A stretch of 5,069 nucleotides of DNA from Prevotellaceae bacterium (lineage in GTDB: Bacteria > Bacteroidota > Bacteroidia > Bacteroidales > Bacteroidaceae), in NCBI GenBank assembly GCA_905371275.1, contig CAJPLH010000155.1, positions 1-5,069 on the forward strand, read 5' to 3'. Positions 1 through 5,069 of this stretch are shown piece by piece (position 1 is the stretch's first letter; the number at the start of each line of letters is the position of its first letter). The position numbers and the translations under genes were made by a program. Under the pieces are notes generated by a model that saw only the letters and a program-made list of their open reading frames with translations, had not been told where the DNA came from and did not search any database.

Positions 1-4
1 TTCG

Positions 5-12
5 TAACTTTG
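5..12 (+). promoter_or_regulatory. Possible Bacteroidetes -7 promoter box (TAACTTTG), + strand
   Basis: The sequence TAACTTTG followed by C matches the Bacteroidetes primary sigma factor -7 consensus TAnnTTTG on the + strand. Transcription would begin near position 18-20 and run rightward into the structured segment at 33-92 and then antisense to the end of nhaC. The matching -33 element would lie to the left of the window and cannot be checked. An 8-base degenerate motif can occur by chance, so the support is moderate to low. It gains some weight from the folded segment just downstream. Confidence 0.35.
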
Positions 13-17
13 CGATG

Positions 18-92
18 TGAAAAACCATCCCGACTGTTTTTGCTCGTTGTCAGAGCATCAATGAGGGGTAGGAATTCGACCCTTAAGACAGT
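18..92 (+). ncRNA. Candidate structured RNA (three-way junction), unrecognised family
   Basis: The + strand folds on paper into a closed three-helix junction. P1 pairs 33-40 with 85-92 (8 pairs, one G-U). P2 pairs 41-45 with 53-57 around a 7-base loop. P3 pairs 64-69 with 79-84 (one G-U) around a 9-base loop. P2 and P3 abut P1 directly, and a 6-base joint (58-63) separates them. Both non-Watson-Crick pairs are G-U on the + strand but A-C on the minus strand, so a + transcript is the better folder, in agreement with the promoter-like box at 5-12. I do not recognise it as tRNA, tmRNA, SRP RNA or a known riboswitch. The start is inferred from the promoter box, and the 3' end is unknown because no U-tract terminator is visible before nhaC begins at 152. 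It may be chance pairing or a 5' leader. Confidence 0.22.
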
Positions 93-151
93 ATCAAACC
101 TTAACCACGACCTAGAAACCAGCTATGAAAAACGAAATAGGAAATAGAAAA

Positions 152-1489
152 TTAGCTAAACTTGCGAGGATAGCGCAAGAGGATGCTGAGAATGGCGAGA
201 GCAGCCAAGACGAAGTTGTAGTACATGTGAGGAAGAATCTCGACAGGACTGATTTTGACTAGGCTGGCAGCGAGAAGGAGTTGCGCACCATAGGGCAAAA
301 GACCCTGCATGACACACGAAAAAGTGTCGAGCAACGAAGCACTCTTGCTCTTGTTCACCCCATAGGTTTCGGCAATCTCGTTGGAGATTTTTCCCACAGC
401 AAGGATAGCCACGGTGTTGTTAGCCGTGACACAGTTGATGATGGCCACAAGGGCTGAAATCACGCCTTCTGCACCTCGTTTGCCGTGGATGCGCTGAGTG
501 AGGGTGTTGATGAGAAATTGGATGCCTCGGTTGTGGCGAATCACTTCCATCAATCCGCCTGCCAAAAGGGCAATGAGAATGGTGTCGGACATACCGCCTA
601 TGCCTTGTGACATAGCTGCAAACCAGCCCTGGAGGGTGAAACTACCCGTGGAGAGTCCCACAAGACCGGAGAGGAGATTGCCGATGAGGAGCACAAGAGT
701 GACGTCGAGTCCTGCGACAGCTGCGACGATGACAAAGAGATAGGGTGTGATTTTCAAGAACTCCACAGGAGGGATGTCGGTGATGGCAGCACCGGTGTTG
801 CCCAGCACGTAGTAGATGGCGAAACAGATGAGCGCAGCAGGAGCTGCGATGTAGATGTTGGTGCGAAATTTGGCATTCTGTTTGACCCCTTGCGAGCGTG
901 TGGCCACGATAGTGGTGTCGGAGATGAAGGAGAGGTTGTCGCCAAAGAAAGCACCGCCCACCACAGCCGCCACGACAATGGGCAGGGCAATGCCCGAAGA
1001 GGTGGCAATGCCGGAAGCCACCGGCACTAGGGCAACGACAGTGCCCACACTGGTGCCGATGCTAAGCGAGACAAAGCAGGCAGCAAGAAACAACCCCGGG
1101 AGGAGGAAAGAGGAGGGGAGAAGTTGGAGCGTGAGATCGACCGTGGAGTCGATGGCTCCCATGGCTCTGGCGGTTTGTGCAAAACTTCCTGCCAGGATGA
1201 AGATCCAGAGCATCATCATCAGGTTTTTGTCTCCCGCACCGCGACTAAACACCATCACCCGGTCGGCAATGGAGAGTTTGCGCGGTTTGTTGTTTTTGCC
1301 CACAGCCATTTCCGCAGCGTGGTTCTTGTTGGTGATGAAGAGGGCATAGGCCGATGCAATGACAAAGACCACCACGAGCGGCACTTTGTCGAAATTGCCC
1401 CAAGCGATGCTAAGGGTGAGAAAGAGCGCAATGAGCACAAAGATGGGACTTAGGGCTATGAGTCCTTGTCGAGTGGAGATGTGGGACAT
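152..1489 (-). CDS. nhaC: Na+/H+ antiporter, NhaC family
   Basis: A 445-residue integral inner-membrane protein, predicted to exchange cytoplasmic Na+ for external H+ and so serve sodium and pH homeostasis. About 11-12 hydrophobic segments are visible, for example near residues 10-30, 36-53, 89-110, 128-148, 165-182, 211-229, 247-275 (two), 302-316, 342-366, 396-411 and 424-439. Family-like motifs are the IGTSVGTVVALVPV stretch (144-157), GGAFFGDNLSFISDTT (178-193) with acidic residues D184 and D191 in a membrane-embedded region, and NCVTANNTVAILAVG (352-366). The N-terminus (GLIALSPIFV, then FDKVPLVVVF) resembles Bacteroidetes NhaC proteins. Length is close to the family norm of roughly 450-480, with no frameshift. 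The start is secure: an in-frame TAA lies at 1502-1504, four codons before the ATG. No Shine-Dalgarno sequence is present, as usual in Bacteroidetes. It is the third gene in line after the FKBP gene and uvrA, but the inverted-repeat element lies between. The family is fairly certain; the substrate (Na+ versus another cation or a metabolite exchange as in MleN-like members) is inferred. Confidence 0.9.
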   Translation of the reverse strand: MSHISTRQGLIALSPIFVLIALFLTLSIAWGNFDKVPLVVVFVIASAYALFITNKNHAAEMAVGKNNKPRKLSIADRVMVFSRGAGDKNLMMMLWIFILAGSFAQTARAMGAIDSTVDLTLQLLPSSFLLPGLFLAACFVSLSIGTSVGTVVALVPVASGIATSSGIALPIVVAAVVGGAFFGDNLSFISDTTIVATRSQGVKQNAKFRTNIYIAAPAALICFAIYYVLGNTGAAITDIPPVEFLKITPYLFVIVAAVAGLDVTLVLLIGNLLSGLVGLSTGSFTLQGWFAAMSQGIGGMSDTILIALLAGGLMEVIRHNRGIQFLINTLTQRIHGKRGAEGVISALVAIINCVTANNTVAILAVGKISNEIAETYGVNKSKSASLLDTFSCVMQGLLPYGAQLLLAASLVKISPVEILPHMYYNFVLAALAILSILLRYPRKFS

Positions 1490-1506
1490 AGCAATGGTGG
1501 TTTAGT

Positions 1507-1514
1507 AGTTGTTG
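1507..1514. repeat. 8-bp direct repeat flanking the element, left copy
   Basis: AGTTGTTG directly abuts the left end of the inverted-repeat element and recurs at 1716-1723. It could be a target-site duplication, but the right copy lies 5 bp (GAATG) beyond the end of the perfect inverted repeat, and the sequence is simple (GTT/TTG-rich). Chance is a real alternative. Confidence 0.3.
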
Positions 1515-1534
1515 AACCCAAATCGGTCATTAGA
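1515..1534 (+). repeat. Left terminal inverted repeat, 20 bp
   Basis: Begins AACCCAAATCGG and is the exact reverse complement of 1691-1710. Pairing stops inward at 1535/1690. Outward there is a mismatch at 1514/1711, then two further matching positions (1512-1513 with 1712-1713). The inner part of this repeat overlaps a small palindrome, CGGTC-ATTA-GACCG (1524-1537), that has no equivalent at the right end. Confidence 0.85.
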
Positions 1535-1621
1535 CCGTTATAGCGCAAATCGTTATGGAGAATATAACTTTCTACCATCTTTCATTTTCTTGTTGGCATC
1601 TTGTTTCTTGTTCGTTCTCGC

Positions 1622-1635
1622 CGTAGCCCGCTACG
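1622..1635. repeat. Short perfect palindrome CGTAGC-CC-GCTACG near the centre of the element
   Basis: Two 6-bp arms around a 2-bp spacer form the innermost stem of the long fold-back described for the 1515-1710 element. It is GC-rich compared with the surrounding AT-rich element. No T-tract follows directly on either strand, so it is not a standard intrinsic terminator on its own. Confidence 0.6.
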
Positions 1636-1690
1636 CCTTCAAACTAACAAAAAACCATCTGCTCAACAATCAAATGAAATCTGTTCAGAA

Positions 1691-1710
1691 TCTAATGACC
1701 GATTTGGGTT
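1691..1710 (-). repeat. Right terminal inverted repeat, 20 bp
   Basis: Ends CCGATTTGGGTT and is the exact reverse complement of 1515-1534 over all 20 bases. A perfect 20-bp match across a spacer of 156 bp is far beyond chance in a gap of this size, and it is the main reason for calling the element. Confidence 0.85.
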
Positions 1711-1715
1711 GAATG

Positions 1716-1723
1716 AGTTGTTG
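1716..1723. repeat. 8-bp direct repeat flanking the element, right copy
   Basis: AGTTGTTG, identical to 1507-1514. It is offset by 5 bp from the end of the right terminal repeat, so if it is a target duplication the element would really end at 1715. Weak evidence. Confidence 0.3.
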
Positions 1724-1769
1724 GGTCGGTGAATCCGTCTTGACTTCTTTCTGAGTTTTGATGCTCAAA

Positions 1770-4631
1770 TCAGTCTTGTTGCATCAGCGGTGCAAGATAG
1801 TGAGCCGTGTAGCCTTTTCCAGCAGCCACGAGTTGTTCGGGCGTACCGGCAAAGACGAGTTCTCCCCCAGCGTTTCCCCCTTCGGGGCCGAGGTCGATGA
1901 TGTGGTCGGCCGTTTTGATGACATCGAGATTGTGCTCAATGACCACGAGAGAATGTCCACGTTCTAGCAAAGCATTGAAGGCCTTGAGCAAGCGGTTGAT
2001 GTCGTGGAAATGCAAGCCCGTGGTGGGTTCGTCGAAGATGAAGAGCGTGGGTTGTGCGCGTTCTTGTCCGAGATAGTAGGCCAGTTTGACGCGTTGGTTT
2101 TCCCCTCCCGAGAGTGTGGACGACGACTGACCGAGTTTGATGTAGCCTAGTCCGACATCTTGCAAGGGACGAAGGCGATTGACAATCTTTTTCTTGCCAT
2201 ATTGTTCAAAAAACTCAATGGCCTGATTGACGGTCATCTCGAGTATGTCGTAGATGTTTTTGCCTTCAAATCTGACTTCCAACACTTCGTTTTTGAACCG
2301 CTGTCCGTGACAGGTTTCGCACTCCAATTCCAAATCGGCCATAAACTGCATTTCCACTTTCACCGTGCCTGCGCCTTTGCACTCTTCGCAGCGTCCGCCT
2401 TCGGCATTGAAGGAGAAGAAAGCCGGTTTCATTTCCATTTGTTTGGCCAAGGCTTGTTCGGCCATGAGTTTGCGAATCTCATCGTAGGCCTTGACATAGG
2501 TGACGGGGTTGGAGCGTGAGGAACGGCCGATGGGATTTTGGTCAACGAAATCAACGGCAGTGATGGCTTTGAGGTCGCCTTCCAGGCATTGAAATTCTCC
2601 AGGACGCTCTCCCGACTCATTGAGATGTTGCTGAATGGCAGGATAGAAGATGTTGCGTACGAGGGTAGATTTTCCCGAACCCGAGACGCCTGTGACCACG
2701 GTGAAGACATTGAGGGGGAAGTCCACGTCGATGCCTTTGAGATTGTTTTCGCGCGCTCCTTTGACGGTGATTTTGCGGTTCCACTTTCTGCGCGAAGCGG
2801 GGAGTTGGATGCGTTCGCGTCCGAGGAGATAGTTGAGGGTGTGGCTAGCAGGACTGTTGACCGTGGAGGAAGATGCAGAGTCGGTAGTGTTGGCTTTATC
2901 GGCAAGGTGTCGATAGTCGCCAGTCCAAACCACTTGTCCGCCTAATCGTCCGGCTTCAGGGCCAATGTCGATGATGTGGTCGGCAGCGCGCATGATGTCT
3001 TCGTCGTGTTCCACCACAATGACCGTATTGCCCACATCGCGAAGTTCTTGAAGCACGTGGACAAGGCGTTCGGTGTCGCGAGAGTGCAAACCGATGGAGG
3101 GTTCGTCGAGGATGTAGAGACTGCCCACCAAACTACTGCCGAGGGAGGTGGAGAGGTTGATGCGCTGGCTTTCTCCTCCGGAGAGACTGTTGGAGAGGCG
3201 GTCGAGAGTGAGATAGTTGAGGCCCACTTCTTCGAGGAAATGCAAGCGGTTGTTGATTTCCGACAACAAGCGTTGTGCCACTTGCTGTTCGTGGTCGGTG
3301 AGTTGGAGTTGGGCAAACCAGAGAGCGAGTTCTTTAACCGACATTTTCACGAGGTCGGCAATGGTTTTTCCTCCCACTTTGACGTAGAGTGCTTCTGGGC
3401 GGAGTCTTTTTCCTCTGCAATCAGGACAAGTGGCTTTGCCGCGATAGCGAGCGAGCATCACGCGGTTTTGGATTTTATATTGTCCCATCTCTAAGGCTTT
3501 GAAAAATCCATCGATGCACACATCTACATCGCCTTCTTCCCACGCCATTCCTTCGCCACCATGCCAGAGCAAATCGCGTTGTTCTTCGGTGAGATTGTAA
3601 TAGGGTTCGAAGATGGGAAAGTTGTGTTGTTGAGCACGGCGCAAGAATTCTTCGCGCCACATACCCAGTTTTTCGCCACGCCAGCACATCACTGCTCCAT
3701 CATAGACAGAGAGGGAGGTGTCGGGGATGACGAGGTGCTCATCGATGCCCATGACTTTGCCAAAACCTTCACAGCGTGGGCAAGCTCCCACGGGGGAGTT
3801 GAAAGAGAAGAGATTGTCGGAGGGTTCTTCAAAGGTGATGCCGTCGGCTTCGAATCGGGTGGAAAAATGCTCCAAATTCTTCTCGGGATAGAAGCGCAGA
3901 AAGCATTCTCCGTCGCCTTCAAAAAGAGCGGTTTCCACAGAGTCGGTGAGTCGCGAAATGCCGTCTTTGGAACCATCGACAGCAAGGCGGTCGAGGAGGA
4001 GAAAGAGTCGGCCTTGGTGCAATGCTTCGGTGCAGGTTTCAATGGCTGAGGTGGAAAGGATGACTTCGTCCATGCGGAGCATTTCTCCATCGCAGTCTAG
4101 TCGCGAAAGGCCTTGTTGGAGCATCACTTCGACTTGTTGGATGAAGGTGCGGTCGGTTCTCGTTTTGAGGGGTGCGAGGACGGTGAATCGGGTGCCAGGA
4201 TTGTGTTGCAAAGCCGCGTTCACAATGTCGTCTGCACTGCAACGTCTTACTTCTTTTCCGCTGACGGGCGAAAAGGTGCGTCCGATGCGCGCAAAGAGCA
4301 AACGGAGGTATTCGTAAATTTCGGTGCTAGTGCCCACAGTGGAACGTGGATTTCGGCTTGTCACCTTTTGTTCGATGGCAATGGCAGGTGGCAGCCCTTT
4401 GATATAGTCTACTTCGGGTTTGTTCATTCTGCCCAAAAACTGTCGGGCATAGGCCGAAAGGCTCTCGACATATCTGCGTTGTCCTTCGGCGTAGAGGGTG
4501 TCGAAAGCCAACGATGATTTGCCAGAACCGGAAAGTCCTGTGATGACAATGAATTGGTTGCGCGGAATTTTGAGGTCAATGTTTTTGAGATTATTGACGC
4601 GCGCTCCTTTCACCTCGATATATTGGTGCAT
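1770..4631 (-). CDS. uvrA: UvrABC excision nuclease subunit A (DNA-damage-sensing ATPase)
   Basis: A 953-residue protein (E. coli UvrA is 940) that scans DNA for bulky lesions as a dimer, loads UvrB and starts nucleotide excision repair in the cytoplasm. Both ABC ATPase halves are intact. In the first half, Walker A is GLSGSGKSS (32-40), signature LSGGESQR (483-490), Walker B LYILDEPS (505-512) and the switch His is in EHD (541-543). In the second half, Walker A is GVSGSGKST (648-656), signature LSGGENQR (840-847), Walker B LFIFDEPT (863-870) and the switch EHN is at 899-901. The UvrB-binding domain lies roughly at 120-250 and the insertion domain at about 288-400, between CPRC (284-287) and CPDC (402-405). 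The C-terminal zinc hairpin C748-x2-C751-x19-C771-x2-C774 is complete. Two oddities: the CxxC pair found in E. coli at C253/C256 is replaced here by E-A-D-G (261-264), and a Ser/Thr-rich stretch (about 578-597) lengthens the linker between the halves. The start is fixed by an in-frame TAA two codons upstream, which is the FKBP stop. There is no Shine-Dalgarno sequence, so translation is probably coupled to the FKBP gene. Confidence 0.97.
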   Translation of the reverse strand: MHQYIEVKGARVNNLKNIDLKIPRNQFIVITGLSGSGKSSLAFDTLYAEGQRRYVESLSAYARQFLGRMNKPEVDYIKGLPPAIAIEQKVTSRNPRSTVGTSTEIYEYLRLLFARIGRTFSPVSGKEVRRCSADDIVNAALQHNPGTRFTVLAPLKTRTDRTFIQQVEVMLQQGLSRLDCDGEMLRMDEVILSTSAIETCTEALHQGRLFLLLDRLAVDGSKDGISRLTDSVETALFEGDGECFLRFYPEKNLEHFSTRFEADGITFEEPSDNLFSFNSPVGACPRCEGFGKVMGIDEHLVIPDTSLSVYDGAVMCWRGEKLGMWREEFLRRAQQHNFPIFEPYYNLTEEQRDLLWHGGEGMAWEEGDVDVCIDGFFKALEMGQYKIQNRVMLARYRGKATCPDCRGKRLRPEALYVKVGGKTIADLVKMSVKELALWFAQLQLTDHEQQVAQRLLSEINNRLHFLEEVGLNYLTLDRLSNSLSGGESQRINLSTSLGSSLVGSLYILDEPSIGLHSRDTERLVHVLQELRDVGNTVIVVEHDEDIMRAADHIIDIGPEAGRLGGQVVWTGDYRHLADKANTTDSASSSTVNSPASHTLNYLLGRERIQLPASRRKWNRKITVKGARENNLKGIDVDFPLNVFTVVTGVSGSGKSTLVRNIFYPAIQQHLNESGERPGEFQCLEGDLKAITAVDFVDQNPIGRSSRSNPVTYVKAYDEIRKLMAEQALAKQMEMKPAFFSFNAEGGRCEECKGAGTVKVEMQFMADLELECETCHGQRFKNEVLEVRFEGKNIYDILEMTVNQAIEFFEQYGKKKIVNRLRPLQDVGLGYIKLGQSSSTLSGGENQRVKLAYYLGQERAQPTLFIFDEPTTGLHFHDINRLLKAFNALLERGHSLVVIEHNLDVIKTADHIIDLGPEGGNAGGELVFAGTPEQLVAAGKGYTAHYLAPLMQQD

Positions 4632-4634
4632 AAA

Positions 4635-5069
4635 TTAGTTGATGTCGATCAGTTCGAGTTGGAAAATGAGTGTGCTGTGTCCTGGAATGTCGCGTCCGGC
4701 ACCGCGTTCTCCGTAGCCCGCTTCAGCAGGGACATAGATTTCCCATTTTTCTCCGATGTGCATATTGACGAGTGCCACTTGCCAACCGGTGATGAGTTCA
4801 TTAACACGAAACACGGCAGGTGCTCCGCTTCCTCTTCGAGAAGAGTCAAACTGTTTGCCGTCAATGAGTTTTCCGTCATAGTGAACGGTGACGATGCTTC
4901 GTGGCTGCGGTGTGGACTGTAGTTTGCGCAAGGTGCGTTCTGTGGCTCCTTCGGGAATGGGGGGTGCAGGGTTGAGCACTTTATATTTCACTCCGCAGCG
5001 CAATGTCTGTATGCCGGGTTTTCCTTCGAGATTGGCGAGGAAGTTGGTGTTTTCTTCGCGATAGGCTGC
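4635..5069 (-). CDS. FKBP-type peptidyl-prolyl cis-trans isomerase (5'-truncated by window edge)
   Basis: The last 144 residues of an FKBP-fold prolyl isomerase, which speeds cis-trans isomerisation of X-Pro bonds during protein folding. The frame is open to the window edge; a TTG at 5003 is in frame but is an internal Leu, since the preceding 22 codons (AAYREENTNFLANLEG...) continue the protein. Within the visible part, residues 1-50 are a helical, linker-like region and the FKBP domain runs from about 57 to 143. Active-site residues of the FKBP12 type can be matched: Y64 (VHYDG), F74-D75, F87, L92-I93, W96, Y119 (GYG) and F136 (LIFQLEL). The wording GEKWEIYVPAEAGYGERG is close to Bacteroidetes FKBPs. 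Whether it is a lipoprotein, periplasmic or cytoplasmic cannot be told because the N-terminus is missing. Its TAA stop is followed by one codon and then the uvrA ATG in the same frame, so the two genes form an operon. Confidence 0.93.
   Translation of the reverse strand, partial: AAYREENTNFLANLEGKPGIQTLRCGVKYKVLNPAPPIPEGATERTLRKLQSTPQPRSIVTVHYDGKLIDGKQFDSSRRGSGAPAVFRVNELITGWQVALVNMHIGEKWEIYVPAEAGYGERGAGRDIPGHSTLIFQLELIDIN

Larger units (their letters stand above)
1515..1710. mobile_element. 196-bp MITE-like / fold-back inverted-repeat element
   Basis: The two ends are perfect 20-bp inverted repeats (1515-1534 and 1691-1710). The interior is also imperfectly self-complementary. TTTCATTT at 1580-1587 pairs with the matching arm around 1671-1679. 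TTGTTG-GCA at 1590-1598 pairs with 1659-1668, with a one-base bulge. TTGTTCGTT at 1608-1616 pairs with 1642-1650 with one mismatch. A perfect CGTAGC-CC-GCTACG palindrome sits at 1622-1635. An extra unpaired stretch of about 45 bp follows the left terminal repeat. It encodes no transposase: the only open frame (67 codons from a TTG, reading through both terminal repeats) is not credible. The features fit a non-autonomous miniature element or a dispersed genomic repeat. It lies in the uvrA-nhaC gap, 59 bp past the uvrA stop and 25 bp before the nhaC ATG. I cannot name the family. A large transcribed hairpin acting as a terminator or processing site is the alternative. Confidence 0.6.

Noticed and set aside
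33..92. A tRNA or degenerate tRNA in the left gap (GGAATTCGACCC looks a little like a T-arm)
   Set aside because: The loop and stem sizes do not fit a T-arm. There is no D-arm, no anticodon arm of proper geometry, and no acceptor stem with a CCA-type end.
61..147. 28-codon + strand frame from ATG at 61, downstream of the promoter-like box
   Set aside because: Short, no Shine-Dalgarno sequence, and its start lies at the joint of the proposed RNA fold. Frames this short occur by chance. It could be a leader peptide, but nothing supports that specifically.
125..262. 45-codon + strand frame starting at ATG 125
   Set aside because: Most of it is antisense to the 3' end of nhaC, and the sequence is low-complexity and charged without any recognisable family.
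855..1349. 164-codon + strand frame opposite nhaC
   Set aside because: A shadow of the real membrane protein on the other strand. Its composition (rich in Arg, Thr, Pro, Met) is what antisense reading of hydrophobic codons gives.
1509..1712. 67-codon + strand frame (TTG start) spanning the whole inverted-repeat element
   Set aside because: It starts at a TTG, has no ribosome binding signal, and its two ends are simply the translated terminal inverted repeats. The hydrophobic middle comes from the T-rich arm. It is better explained by the repeat.
1714..1772. Intrinsic terminator just after uvrA
   Set aside because: Only weak pairing (for example TGAG with CTCA, minus strand) and no following T-tract were found. 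Any termination here is more likely due to the large hairpin of the repeat element.
2976..4049. Long + strand frames opposite uvrA (172 and 162 codons, plus others at 2160-2945 and 4113-4517)
   Set aside because: All lie antisense to a complete, strongly conserved uvrA and show no family motifs.
4635..5003. FKBP gene starting at the TTG at 5003
   Set aside because: The frame is open upstream to the window edge, and the upstream codons read as a continuous protein with plausible FKBP linker sequence. The true start lies outside the window.
1..5069. A defence, toxin-antitoxin, CRISPR or other accessory system
   Set aside because: The coding part is fully accounted for by three housekeeping genes. 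No repeats in array form, no nuclease, transposase or integrase genes, and no paired small genes are present.

Overview
This window carries three genes, all on the minus strand and read from right to left: the 3' part of an FKBP-type peptidyl-prolyl isomerase gene (4635-5069, cut by the window edge), uvrA (1770-4631), and an NhaC-type Na+/H+ antiporter gene (152-1489). The host is most likely a member of Bacteroidota, order Bacteroidales, and Prevotella-like from the feel of the proteins. The reasons are the UvrA variant (recalled as the Bacteroidetes type), the lack of Shine-Dalgarno sequences ahead of the starts, and a TAnnTTTG-type -7 promoter box at 5-12. Genus assignment is a guess.

Layout. 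1-151 has no credible gene. On the + strand it has a Bacteroidetes-like promoter box followed by a stretch that folds as a three-way junction, so it may be a small RNA transcribed convergently toward the 3' end of nhaC. 152-1489 is the antiporter. The 280-bp gap 1490-1769 is mostly filled by a 196-bp element (1515-1710) with perfect 20-bp terminal inverted repeats and an imperfectly self-complementary interior, which looks like a MITE or fold-back repeat. It ends only 25 bp from the nhaC start codon. 1770-4631 is a full-length uvrA. Three bases separate it from the FKBP gene, whose stop codon lies in the same frame as uvrA.

How the genes relate. The FKBP gene and uvrA are almost certainly cotranscribed. 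Their products (a protein-folding catalyst and the DNA-damage sensor of nucleotide excision repair) have no obvious shared pathway. nhaC is in line with them but is separated by the repeat element, so it probably has its own transcription or receives read-through across the element. I see no defence system, CRISPR array, integrase, tRNA or rRNA. The parts most worth a second look are the two non-coding ones: the structured + strand region at 5-92 and the inverted-repeat element at 1515-1710.
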